Assembly: GCA_024405255.1 (NCBI GenBank)
Contig: JAKSOY010000083.1
Location: 1-16,656, forward strand
From: Kiritimatiellia bacterium
GTDB lineage: Bacteria; Verrucomicrobiota; Kiritimatiellia; RFP12; UBA1067
DNA length: 16,656 nt
Reading direction: 5' to 3'
This document shows, one piece after another, positions 1 to 7,185 of the stretch (position 1 is the stretch's first letter; every line of letters starts with the position of its first letter). Under the pieces are notes generated by a model. It did not search any database and was not told the DNA's origin. It worked only from the letters and a program-made list of their open reading frames with translations. Both the position numbers and the translations under genes were made by a program.

Positions 1-25
1 CCTTTACACGTTGAGCCGAGTTCGG

Positions 26-796
26 CTACTGTTGTGAATCCTTCTGTTCGCGATACCATACCCGCCAGAGGAACAATCCCTTGCCCGGCGCCGTTTCGAC
101 ACGTGCCGTACGGGGCGTTGCCGCCTCCAGAAGTTCGGTTACGGCCTCGGGCTTCTCCCCGCCCTTGCCAACCGTCAAAAGAAAGCCAACCATCGACCGG
201 ACCTGCTTGTAGAGGAAACCATCGCCCTTCACGCTGAACACGACACGCGGCCCCGACTTCTTCACCGTGAATGCGAAGATGGTCCGTACGGTCGTCTCCA
301 GATCGCGATGGGGATTCGCCGCAAACGAAACAAAATCGTGACGTCCCACGAAACGAGCGGCCGCGTTCTGCATCGCCGCGAGGTCAAGCGGGCGATGGCA
401 GAAGGTCCAATACGGGGCAAGATGCGGCGGAAGGATCGAGGCATTGTACACGAAGTACCGATACTCCTTTCCCTTCGCCGATTTGCGGGCATCAAAATCG
501 GGACGCGCATACGACGCCTTCATCACGCGAATATCGGGCGGCAGGCGCGTATTCATCGCCCGCACGAGATTCGCCGGCGGAATGGGCTGCACGAGATCGA
601 AGTGGGCTACGAACCCCTTCGCGTGCACGCCCGCATCCGTTCGGCTGGAACCGAAGACGCGCACCGGCGCCTGATTCAGAAACGTCAGCGTCTCTTCCAA
701 CCGCTGCTGCACGGAAATCCCGTTATCCTGAAACTGATAACCTGAATACGCCGTGCCGTCATAGGCCAGAATGATTTTGTAGCGTCTCGGTTCCAT
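26..796 (-). CDS. truA: TruA, tRNA pseudouridine(38-40) synthase
   Basis: Cytoplasmic enzyme that converts uridines 38-40 of the tRNA anticodon arm to pseudouridine. The protein is about 256 residues, close to the usual 245-270. The catalytic-Asp motif GSSRTDAGVHAKG is visible, with the catalytic Asp near residue 54. The N-terminal strand YKIILAYDGTAYSGYQFQ and the C-terminal GDGFLYKQVRSMVGF block are also typical of the family. I chose the ATG at 796, which lies 4 nt after the pyrH stop. An in-frame TTG at 811 would add five residues and overlap pyrH by 11 bp. Neither start has a strong Shine-Dalgarno, so translational coupling to pyrH is likely. It is the last gene of the GH2-pyrH-truA run and ends with TAG 25 bp from the window edge. 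Identification is secure; the exact start is not. Confidence 0.95.
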   Translation of the reverse strand: MEPRRYKIILAYDGTAYSGYQFQDNGISVQQRLEETLTFLNQAPVRVFGSSRTDAGVHAKGFVAHFDLVQPIPPANLVRAMNTRLPPDIRVMKASYARPDFDARKSAKGKEYRYFVYNASILPPHLAPYWTFCHRPLDLAAMQNAAARFVGRHDFVSFAANPHRDLETTVRTIFAFTVKKSGPRVVFSVKGDGFLYKQVRSMVGFLLTVGKGGEKPEAVTELLEAATPRTARVETAPGKGLFLWRVWYREQKDSQQ

Positions 797-800
797 GCGC

Positions 801-1520
801 TTAACTGACAATCGTACCGACGGCTTCGCCTCTCACGACACGCTCCAGCGCATCGCCGTCGAAGAAATCGAAGACGACGATCGGGATGTTGTTATCCATG
901 CAGAGGGCAAAGGCCGCAGAATCCATGACTTTCAGACGCTTCTCAAGCGCGGTCTCATACTTGAGCGCGTCGTACTTCGTCGCCTGCGGATCCTTCTTCG
1001 GGTCGGCGGTATAGATGCCGTCGACCTTCGTCGCCTTCAACAGCGCATCCGCACCGATTTCGCTCGCACGCAGCGCGGCGGCGGAATCGGTCGAGAAGAA
1101 CGGGTTGCCCGTGCCGCACGCAAAGATGCAAACGCGGCCCTTCTCGAAGTGACGCAGCGCACGGCGCTGGATGTACGGTTCTGCCAGCTTCGGCATTTCA
1201 ATCGCCGTCATCACGCGCGCCGGCACGCCAATGGATTCAAGCGCGTTCATCATCGCAAGACCATTGATGATCGTCGCCAGCATGCCCATCGAGTCGCCCA
1301 CCACGCGGTTGACACCGTTCTTCGCACCCGAAAGGCCGCGGAAGATGTTGCCGCCGCCCAGCACGATACCGACCTCCACACCGAGCGCGTGAATCTTCTT
1401 CACGCGTTCGGCCATGAAGGCGAGACGGGTGGCATCGATCGAGTCGCCCGTTTCGTTGTTTTTCAGAACTTCACCCGACAGCTTCAGCAGAATACGCTTG
1501 TACTTGATTTCACCTGCCAT
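801..1520 (-). CDS. pyrH: PyrH, UMP kinase
   Basis: Phosphorylates UMP to UDP with ATP in pyrimidine nucleotide synthesis, in the cytoplasm. The protein is 239 residues, the usual size for the bacterial hexameric enzyme of the amino acid kinase fold. Visible signatures are KLSGE (13-17), GGGNIFRG (55-62), GDSMGMLATIINGLAM (75-90), GTGNPFFSTDSAAALR (136-151), TKVDGIYTADP (164-174) and MDSAAFALCMDN (199-210). The ATG at 1520 has an AAGGA about 10 nt upstream. Only 21 bp separate it from the stop of the upstream GH2 gene, and truA follows within 4 bp, so the three genes are probably co-transcribed. I saw no clear separate promoter in the end of the GH2 gene. pyrH often sits in an rpsB-tsf-pyrH-frr cluster; none of those partners is adjacent here. 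Confidence 0.97.
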   Translation of the reverse strand: MAGEIKYKRILLKLSGEVLKNNETGDSIDATRLAFMAERVKKIHALGVEVGIVLGGGNIFRGLSGAKNGVNRVVGDSMGMLATIINGLAMMNALESIGVPARVMTAIEMPKLAEPYIQRRALRHFEKGRVCIFACGTGNPFFSTDSAAALRASEIGADALLKATKVDGIYTADPKKDPQATKYDALKYETALEKRLKVMDSAAFALCMDNNIPIVVFDFFDGDALERVVRGEAVGTIVS

Positions 1521-1541
1521 TTTACAGATGTCCTTTCGTCC

Positions 1542-3872
1542 TTACTTGGCCACGTCCAAGCCAATGCCCAAGTCGATGTACTGGCCACCGTCATTCTGAC
1601 GGACATGCACGGCGAGCGTATTCTTGCCCGGCTTCACAGCGGCAAGGAAAGCCGCCGCCGGAACCGCCACCGGCTCCCAGTCGTTGTTGTAGCCCTTCAC
1701 CGCGACCAAACGCACACCGTTGAGATAGATCTCGGTATCTTCGTCGTGGAAGAGGTCGAACACGACCTGCAGGACCTCCTTCTCGGGCGCCGTGTAGGTG
1801 AACGTGCGGCGCAGCCAGATATTCTTCGTCGTCCACTCCGTGGTCACCTTCGCATTCGGATGATCCACCATGATCTGCTTATTGCCGAAGCCACCCGCCG
1901 AACGCGCCCAGGCCGCATCGTTGAACGCCGGTTGTTCCCAGCCCGCGCCCGGAGCCTCCGTGGTCCAAGCCCAGGCCTTCGGATCCGAATCGAGGCGCTT
2001 CAAAACCGGCAGCTGCGTTCTCGGCGTCATGCCGACTTCAGCCGCCTTGCGCACGCGATCATGGACTGCGGCCAAAGCCTTCGGATTGAACTTCACGACC
2101 TTACGGTCGTAGGTGATGAGGCCGTTGATTTCGGCTTCGACGTCCGTCGTCTGCGTATAGACGCTGCCGGTAAGGCCGCGCGTCGCCATCATCGCCACAT
2201 GATCCATCAGGGTGATGAACTTGTTTTCAACGAACGAACGATCCGCATCCTTGCCCGTATTGCCGTAGCCCCACGCCTTTGCCGTCCACAGATGGCCTTC
2301 CACGCGGCAGCCAATACCGCCGAATTCGCCGAGGAAGCTCGCACGACGCGGATTGACCTTGAACATGCCCGGCGTCACGGCGTAGTCGTGGCGGTCCACG
2401 AGGTCGGCCGCCTCTTCAACCCCGGCCGGCTTGTGCTGGGTGTGATGGAATGGACGCCACACGTCACCGCCTTCGAAGTCATGCGCACCCGACGGACCGT
2501 CCACAATGCGGGTGGGGTCGTACTGCTGGGTCCACACGAGCGTCGCGTGCGAGAGGAATTCGCCCGGCTGGCCCCAACCTTCGTTGTACGGGATCCAGGC
2601 AATGATCGACGGCGAATTGTAGAGGTGGTCGATCATCTGCTTCAGTTCGGCACGGTAGAAGCCATAACGCTTCGTCGCGTCGCCAGCCCCCGAGGGCATA
2701 TCCTGCATCACGAGCAAACCGAGCTTGTCGCAGAGGTAGTAGTAGCGGCGAGGTTCGACCTTGATGTGCTTGCGCATCATGTCGAAACCCATCTCCTTGA
2801 GGGCCTTGATGTCATACGCCATCGCCTCATCCGACGGCGGCGTCAACAGGCCATCCGGCCACCAGCCCTGGTCGAGCGTTCCGATGATGAACCGCATCTT
2901 GTTGTTGAAATAGAGACGCAGCACACCGTTCGGGTCCTTCTTCATCTCGATCTTGCGCATGCCGAAGTAGCCGCGCACGACGTCCTTCTTGTCGGTCTCG
3001 TCGTCCTTGAAGACGATCTCAAGGTCGTAGAGGGCGGGCGATTCCGGGCTCCACAGCGCAATCGGCTGCGGCAGCTTGAGCGTCACCGGCTTGCCCCACG
3101 CCTTCATCTTGCCGACAGCCAGTTGCTGACCGTCCTTGCGCACCGTCACCGTCGCTTCCGCTTCCGAAAGGTTGCCCGCGCCGGCAAGGGTCACGCTCAC
3201 CGTGCCGGCGTCAATGTCCGTCGTGACCTTGTAGTCCGTCAGATACGTCTCCGGCACCGTTTCCATCCACACCGTGCCGCCGATGCCGCTCGAACGCGTG
3301 TACATGCAGCCGCCCGGACGGAACACCTGCTTGCCGGTGGAACCGATGAAGTCCGTCGTCGGATCCCAAATGGACACGACGAGTTCGTTCTCACCCGCCT
3401 TCACGAGATCCGTCACATCGTAGGTGAACGGCATCTGTCCGCCTTCGTGCGGGATATCCGCCTGACGTCCGTTCACATACACCATCGCACGGAAGTCCGC
3501 CTGTTCAAAGTGAAGCAGCAACCGCTCGCCCGGCTTCACATTCGCCGTGAACGTGCGCTTGTACCACAGCTGTTCGGACGGTTCCAGGAGACGCCCCACG
3601 CCCGAGAGCGAGCTCTCGATGACGAACGGCACAAGAATCTCGCCATCCCACACGGACGGGCAACCTGGCGCATTCTTCGTCACCGCATACTGCCACAGAC
3701 CGTTGAGGTTCGTCCAATTGCCACGTACCATCTGCGGACGCGGATATTCACGCCACGCGTTCGTCGGCGTCACCTTCTCGCCCCACGGGGTTTTGAGGCC
3801 AACCGGAGCCTGCGTATAGGCTGCACACATCAATGCGGACATCGCCGCGAATGCAAACATAAGCTTTTTCAT
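1542..3872 (-). CDS. Exported glycoside hydrolase family 2 protein (LacZ-like)
   Basis: A 776-residue retaining beta-glycosidase of family GH2, a family that includes beta-galactosidases, beta-glucuronidases and beta-mannosidases. Residues 1-22 form a signal peptide (MKKLMFAFAAMSALMCAA), so it acts outside the cytoplasm. Domain order: N-terminal jelly-roll sugar-binding domain (about 45-210, with LWYKRTF and YTRSSGIGGTVWME), Ig-like domain (about 212-308), and TIM barrel (about 310-600). The likely acid/base is Glu431 in PYNEGWGQ and the nucleophile Glu516 in FLGEFGGIG. A second jelly-roll-like domain follows (about 640-770, with AWARSAGGFG and EIYLNGV). The ATG at 3872 has AAAAGGA about 5 nt upstream. 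A good promoter lies at 3900-3928. The substrate cannot be read from the sequence. The close spacing to pyrH and truA is unusual for a secreted scavenging enzyme. Confidence 0.93.
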   Translation of the reverse strand: MKKLMFAFAAMSALMCAAYTQAPVGLKTPWGEKVTPTNAWREYPRPQMVRGNWTNLNGLWQYAVTKNAPGCPSVWDGEILVPFVIESSLSGVGRLLEPSEQLWYKRTFTANVKPGERLLLHFEQADFRAMVYVNGRQADIPHEGGQMPFTYDVTDLVKAGENELVVSIWDPTTDFIGSTGKQVFRPGGCMYTRSSGIGGTVWMETVPETYLTDYKVTTDIDAGTVSVTLAGAGNLSEAEATVTVRKDGQQLAVGKMKAWGKPVTLKLPQPIALWSPESPALYDLEIVFKDDETDKKDVVRGYFGMRKIEMKKDPNGVLRLYFNNKMRFIIGTLDQGWWPDGLLTPPSDEAMAYDIKALKEMGFDMMRKHIKVEPRRYYYLCDKLGLLVMQDMPSGAGDATKRYGFYRAELKQMIDHLYNSPSIIAWIPYNEGWGQPGEFLSHATLVWTQQYDPTRIVDGPSGAHDFEGGDVWRPFHHTQHKPAGVEEAADLVDRHDYAVTPGMFKVNPRRASFLGEFGGIGCRVEGHLWTAKAWGYGNTGKDADRSFVENKFITLMDHVAMMATRGLTGSVYTQTTDVEAEINGLITYDRKVVKFNPKALAAVHDRVRKAAEVGMTPRTQLPVLKRLDSDPKAWAWTTEAPGAGWEQPAFNDAAWARSAGGFGNKQIMVDHPNAKVTTEWTTKNIWLRRTFTYTAPEKEVLQVVFDLFHDEDTEIYLNGVRLVAVKGYNNDWEPVAVPAAAFLAAVKPGKNTLAVHVRQNDGGQYIDLGIGLDVAK

Positions 3873-3899
3873 AAGTTTCCTTTTAAGTCGTGTGAAACT

Positions 3900-3928
3900 A
3901 TTCTACCATATTCAAGGGGAGCGAACAA
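3900..3928 (-). promoter_or_regulatory. Sigma70-like promoter for the GH2-pyrH-truA run
   Basis: On the minus strand a TTGTTC box (3923-3928) and a TAGAAT box (3900-3905, 5 of 6 match to TATAAT) are separated by exactly 17 bp. The predicted start is near 3893, giving a leader of about 20 nt that contains the AAAAGGA ribosome site. The -35 box matches only TTG. Support is pattern and position only. Confidence 0.5.
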
Positions 3929-3957
3929 TCAAAAGTGTTATTTTTCAAGTCGCGTAA

Positions 3958-3974
3958 AATGGGCTGGCCCCATT
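3958..3974 (-). terminator. Weak hairpin after addA
   Basis: A 6-bp perfect stem (AATGGG / CCCATT) with a 5-nt loop lies 16 bp after the addA stop. On the minus strand it is followed by only a short T run (TTTACG). It could be a weak intrinsic terminator separating addBA from the GH2 promoter. The T tract is too poor to be sure. Confidence 0.3.
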
Positions 3975-3990
3975 CGTCAGGCTGTCATTT

Positions 3991-6900
3991 TCACAAATCC
4001 AGGACGGTCCCCGTGGCTGCGAGCAGCAATTTTTTTTCAATGGCGGAAAGAGGAAGGCCCGTCAAGGCGGAAAGCGACGCAGCATACAGATCCATCTGCC
4101 TTTGGTAGTGGGCTTTCAGACGACTCTGGAAAGCTTCGAGTGTTTCGCCTTCCTGTTTTGCATTCGTCTTGAAGTCGTAGATCACCGCTTTCCGGACCGT
4201 TCCGTCGTTCCAGAAAACGACACGGTCGAACTGTCCCGTCTCCCAAACACCATCGTCAAAGAACTCATACGACCGTTCCCGCCAAAGCCCGGACATCTCG
4301 GGTGTTCGAACAAAAGCCGAACGCCACGCGTGAGCAAGAATCCACCGCTCGGTTTCGTTCTTCGGCGCAGCCGGATCAATCCAGCCCACCGCCGCGAAAT
4401 CTGCGTGTGCGGAGCTTCCCCTCTCAGCTGCGGAACTTCCCGCGGCGAACAACTCGGTTGCACCCGTTCTGCCGCCCCGTCCAATTTCCCCCAGCTCGGT
4501 CGAGGGCGACCGGTGAGTCGTACGCGTATCGCCGGACGCATGGACCCAGGCTGCGGACACCGTCTCTTCGACCGTCTTCTGTTGAAACGGCGGCATCGTT
4601 CCAAATTCGCAAATGAGTTTACCGTAAGGACACTCCCGTGGAGTCTCCTCTTCAAATGGTTTCAGCAAAAGGTCACGGAACTGGACGCACGAACCGTGTT
4701 CGTCTTCGCAAATAAAGACATGCGTCGATTTCCGGGCCCGTGTCAATGCAACATAGTTGAGGCGCAGCTGTTCCATCACGCGTTCGTTTGCCGCCTCTCG
4801 CCAAGCCGCCGCAGTCTGCGGATTCAACTGCACCTCGTCTTCCGGAAGAGACGAGAGGGCCCATCCCTCGCCGAAAAGCGGCGTACCTCTACGCGGTTTG
4901 ACAATCGAATCGATCCGCCCCGTCTCCACAATCGGGACGATCACGTGATCAAGCGTCAAGCCTTTTGAACGATGGATTGTCAAGATCCGTATGACATGAG
5001 GTGAATTCGACACTTCACGTCCTGCAGAAGCAAGAAGATAGTCGATGAAGCGGCTCATCCCCGCAGTCGCTTCAGCACGACGTTCGTAGGCAACCGCCTC
5101 GCGGACAAGACCTTCAAGCCGGATGATCGAACGCGGGTCCGGCTTGTCCGGCGCGGAACAGATCCGAGCGACAACCTCCTTGAGCGCACGTGACAATCCC
5201 AGGCGCGAGAGCATTCCGGACATTTCCTGCGAGACCTTCTCGGGATGTGTCAACTCCGGGAAAACGGCCTTCCGAACAGGGAAGAGATCATTCACGACCT
5301 TCCACGCAAAGCGGTCCTGAGGATGTTCCGACAGCCACAGCAACTGGAGAACGACCTTGACGGCAGGCGCATCCATCACTGCGCTCATGCCTTCCCAGAC
5401 GACAGGAAGATGACGGGCTCGCAATTCTTCCGCCAGAGCCGCCCCATCCTTATTCCCCCGTACCAGAATGCCGATTGTCTCCGTACTCCGAGAAGCCTCG
5501 TGCGCCTCCCAGAGGTCCGCCACGCGATCGCAGATTTTGGGCATCAGGATTTTCAACGCGGCACTGCTGTCCTCATCCGACTCGTCGTCCGATTGCTCCG
5601 GCTCGGGTTTGGGCACGGCGATCACCTCGACGTAATCCCCGTCTTTCGGACGTCCATTGCGTTGATCCGGCTCATGCGGTATCCAGCAATTCTCCGCCAG
5701 CCACCGATTGATTGCCGGCGCACAGACATCACTCAATACACCGCCTTCGCGGATATTCTCCGGTCCAAAGACACGGTTGATGAAATCTGCCGTGTTCTTT
5801 TCATAGCGATACGAGATGGCATTCGGTACGATTTCGCCATATTCGCCCCGGAACTCGCCCCACTCGTCCATCATCTCAGTGAACGGTGCGTCATTTCCGC
5901 CGCGCCAGGTGTAGATGGACTGCTTCAAGTCGCCGACCGTCATCACGGTCCGTCCACCACCGGGTTGCGCGGCTTCACGAACGAGGCGCTTGAGACACTT
6001 CCACTGAAGTTCGCTCGTATCCTGAAACTCGTCAAGTGCCCAATGGTCGAACTGCGAATCCATTCTGAACTGGAGATTTTCGAGCAGCAGCGCATCCTCG
6101 GAATCTTCCGCGACGGCCTGGCAGTCTGTGAAATCCGCAAACGTCAACTGGCCGCGGCGACGCGTCGTTTCATCATACTCCTGCTCGATCAGACGACAAA
6201 GAACAAGTTTCGCCGCAACGACATCGATGATGTGTCCAAGCTTAAGATCAAGCATGTATTTGACGCCTGCACGCACATATTCCGCACCCGCTTCGCCGCA
6301 GTCGCAGACCTTGTGCTGCGGTTTCCGCTTGCCACCCTCAGTCTCATATTCAAAGACCGTGGTGTCGGGATGCGCAATCAGGAACGCAACCATCTCGCCC
6401 ATTTTATTGTCGGGGACGATGGCATTGTTCACCGTGAACGCATTGACATGCTCCACGAACTTGACAAACAGCCCCGCATTGTTTCCGTTCGCCGCAAGGC
6501 CTGTGGCATCCGGACGCTGAGGACTCGCCGCAACGCCCAGCGCCGCACGCATTGTCGCAGGCGTCCAGTCCTTGATTTTCTGGCGGTTGGCAAATGCGAA
6601 GTCGCGCCATCCGCTGAGCGCATCGTCCAGCGTTTTGGAACAGGTTCGGACGAATTGTCCCGCCGTGACCGTCTTGTAGGCGTCCATGAAGTCGCGCGCC
6701 TCGTCTTCGCGTGCCATCAAGGCCGCGCGCGATTCGGCAAGCGCGCGCGTCTCGCCGAATCCGTCCAACACGTCGACGACGTTCTGGAAACCCATTTCCA
6801 GCGGGAAGCTTCGAACGATTCGAAGGATGAAGCTGTCGAGCGTCGCAATGGTTCCACGGTGCTGAACGGCAATGACACGGCGCAGGACTTCGGCAAATCG

Positions 6901-7185
6901 AGCACGGGAAAAATCCTTCCCGGCGGCCCAGGTCCGTTCCTCCTCCGTCAGTTTCGCGCAGAGGATCTCTCGTTCTGCCGCCGCGCCTTGGTCGCTCAAG
7001 GCCGCCTTCCACAGGCGTTCGAGAAGCTTCATGTAGATTTCCTGTGCGGCCGCGCGGGAGAACGTCAAAGCCAGGATTCGTTCAGGTGCCGCATCTTGCA
7101 GGACCATCAACCCGATGAAACGCGTGGCCAGCGAAAAGGTCTTCCCCGTACCAGCCGAAGCTCGAATGATCAGATTCTGTTTCAT
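3991..7185 (-). CDS. addA: AddA-like UvrD-type helicase with C-terminal PD-(D/E)XK nuclease
   Basis: A 1064-residue superfamily 1A helicase-nuclease of the AddA/RecB type that unwinds and cuts DNA ends in double-strand-break repair. Helicase motifs in order: Walker A ASAGTGKT (9-16), Ia LALTFSRAAAQEI (38-50), II LDEFQDT (384-390), III VGDLKQSIYTWRG (417-429), IV SYRYEKN (458-464), V TIHRSKGL (736-743) and VI YVALTRAR (811-818). The C-terminal nuclease has SAHAD (925-929), GQFDR with Asp987, YDFKT with Asp1004 and Lys1006, and a QMDLYAASL block (1030-1038). The nuclease therefore looks catalytically complete. The ATG overlaps the addB TGA as ATGA (4 bp), with GGAGGT at 7192-7197 6 nt upstream, which indicates translational coupling. 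Oddities are an acidic linker (about 528-540) and a run of eight A residues near the 3' end. The name rests on architecture and partner gene. Confidence 0.9.
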   Translation of the reverse strand: MKQNLIIRASAGTGKTFSLATRFIGLMVLQDAAPERILALTFSRAAAQEIYMKLLERLWKAALSDQGAAAEREILCAKLTEEERTWAAGKDFSRARFAEVLRRVIAVQHRGTIATLDSFILRIVRSFPLEMGFQNVVDVLDGFGETRALAESRAALMAREDEARDFMDAYKTVTAGQFVRTCSKTLDDALSGWRDFAFANRQKIKDWTPATMRAALGVAASPQRPDATGLAANGNNAGLFVKFVEHVNAFTVNNAIVPDNKMGEMVAFLIAHPDTTVFEYETEGGKRKPQHKVCDCGEAGAEYVRAGVKYMLDLKLGHIIDVVAAKLVLCRLIEQEYDETTRRRGQLTFADFTDCQAVAEDSEDALLLENLQFRMDSQFDHWALDEFQDTSELQWKCLKRLVREAAQPGGGRTVMTVGDLKQSIYTWRGGNDAPFTEMMDEWGEFRGEYGEIVPNAISYRYEKNTADFINRVFGPENIREGGVLSDVCAPAINRWLAENCWIPHEPDQRNGRPKDGDYVEVIAVPKPEPEQSDDESDEDSSAALKILMPKICDRVADLWEAHEASRSTETIGILVRGNKDGAALAEELRARHLPVVWEGMSAVMDAPAVKVVLQLLWLSEHPQDRFAWKVVNDLFPVRKAVFPELTHPEKVSQEMSGMLSRLGLSRALKEVVARICSAPDKPDPRSIIRLEGLVREAVAYERRAEATAGMSRFIDYLLASAGREVSNSPHVIRILTIHRSKGLTLDHVIVPIVETGRIDSIVKPRRGTPLFGEGWALSSLPEDEVQLNPQTAAAWREAANERVMEQLRLNYVALTRARKSTHVFICEDEHGSCVQFRDLLLKPFEEETPRECPYGKLICEFGTMPPFQQKTVEETVSAAWVHASGDTRTTHRSPSTELGEIGRGGRTGATELFAAGSSAAERGSSAHADFAAVGWIDPAAPKNETERWILAHAWRSAFVRTPEMSGLWRERSYEFFDDGVWETGQFDRVVFWNDGTVRKAVIYDFKTNAKQEGETLEAFQSRLKAHYQRQMDLYAASLSALTGLPLSAIEKKLLLAATGTVLDL

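Noticed and set aside
795..4172. 1125-codon open frame on the plus strand
   Set aside because: It lies antisense to pyrH, the GH2 gene and the end of addA. Its product is rich in Arg and His with no recognisable domain, the usual signature of a shadow frame in GC-rich DNA.
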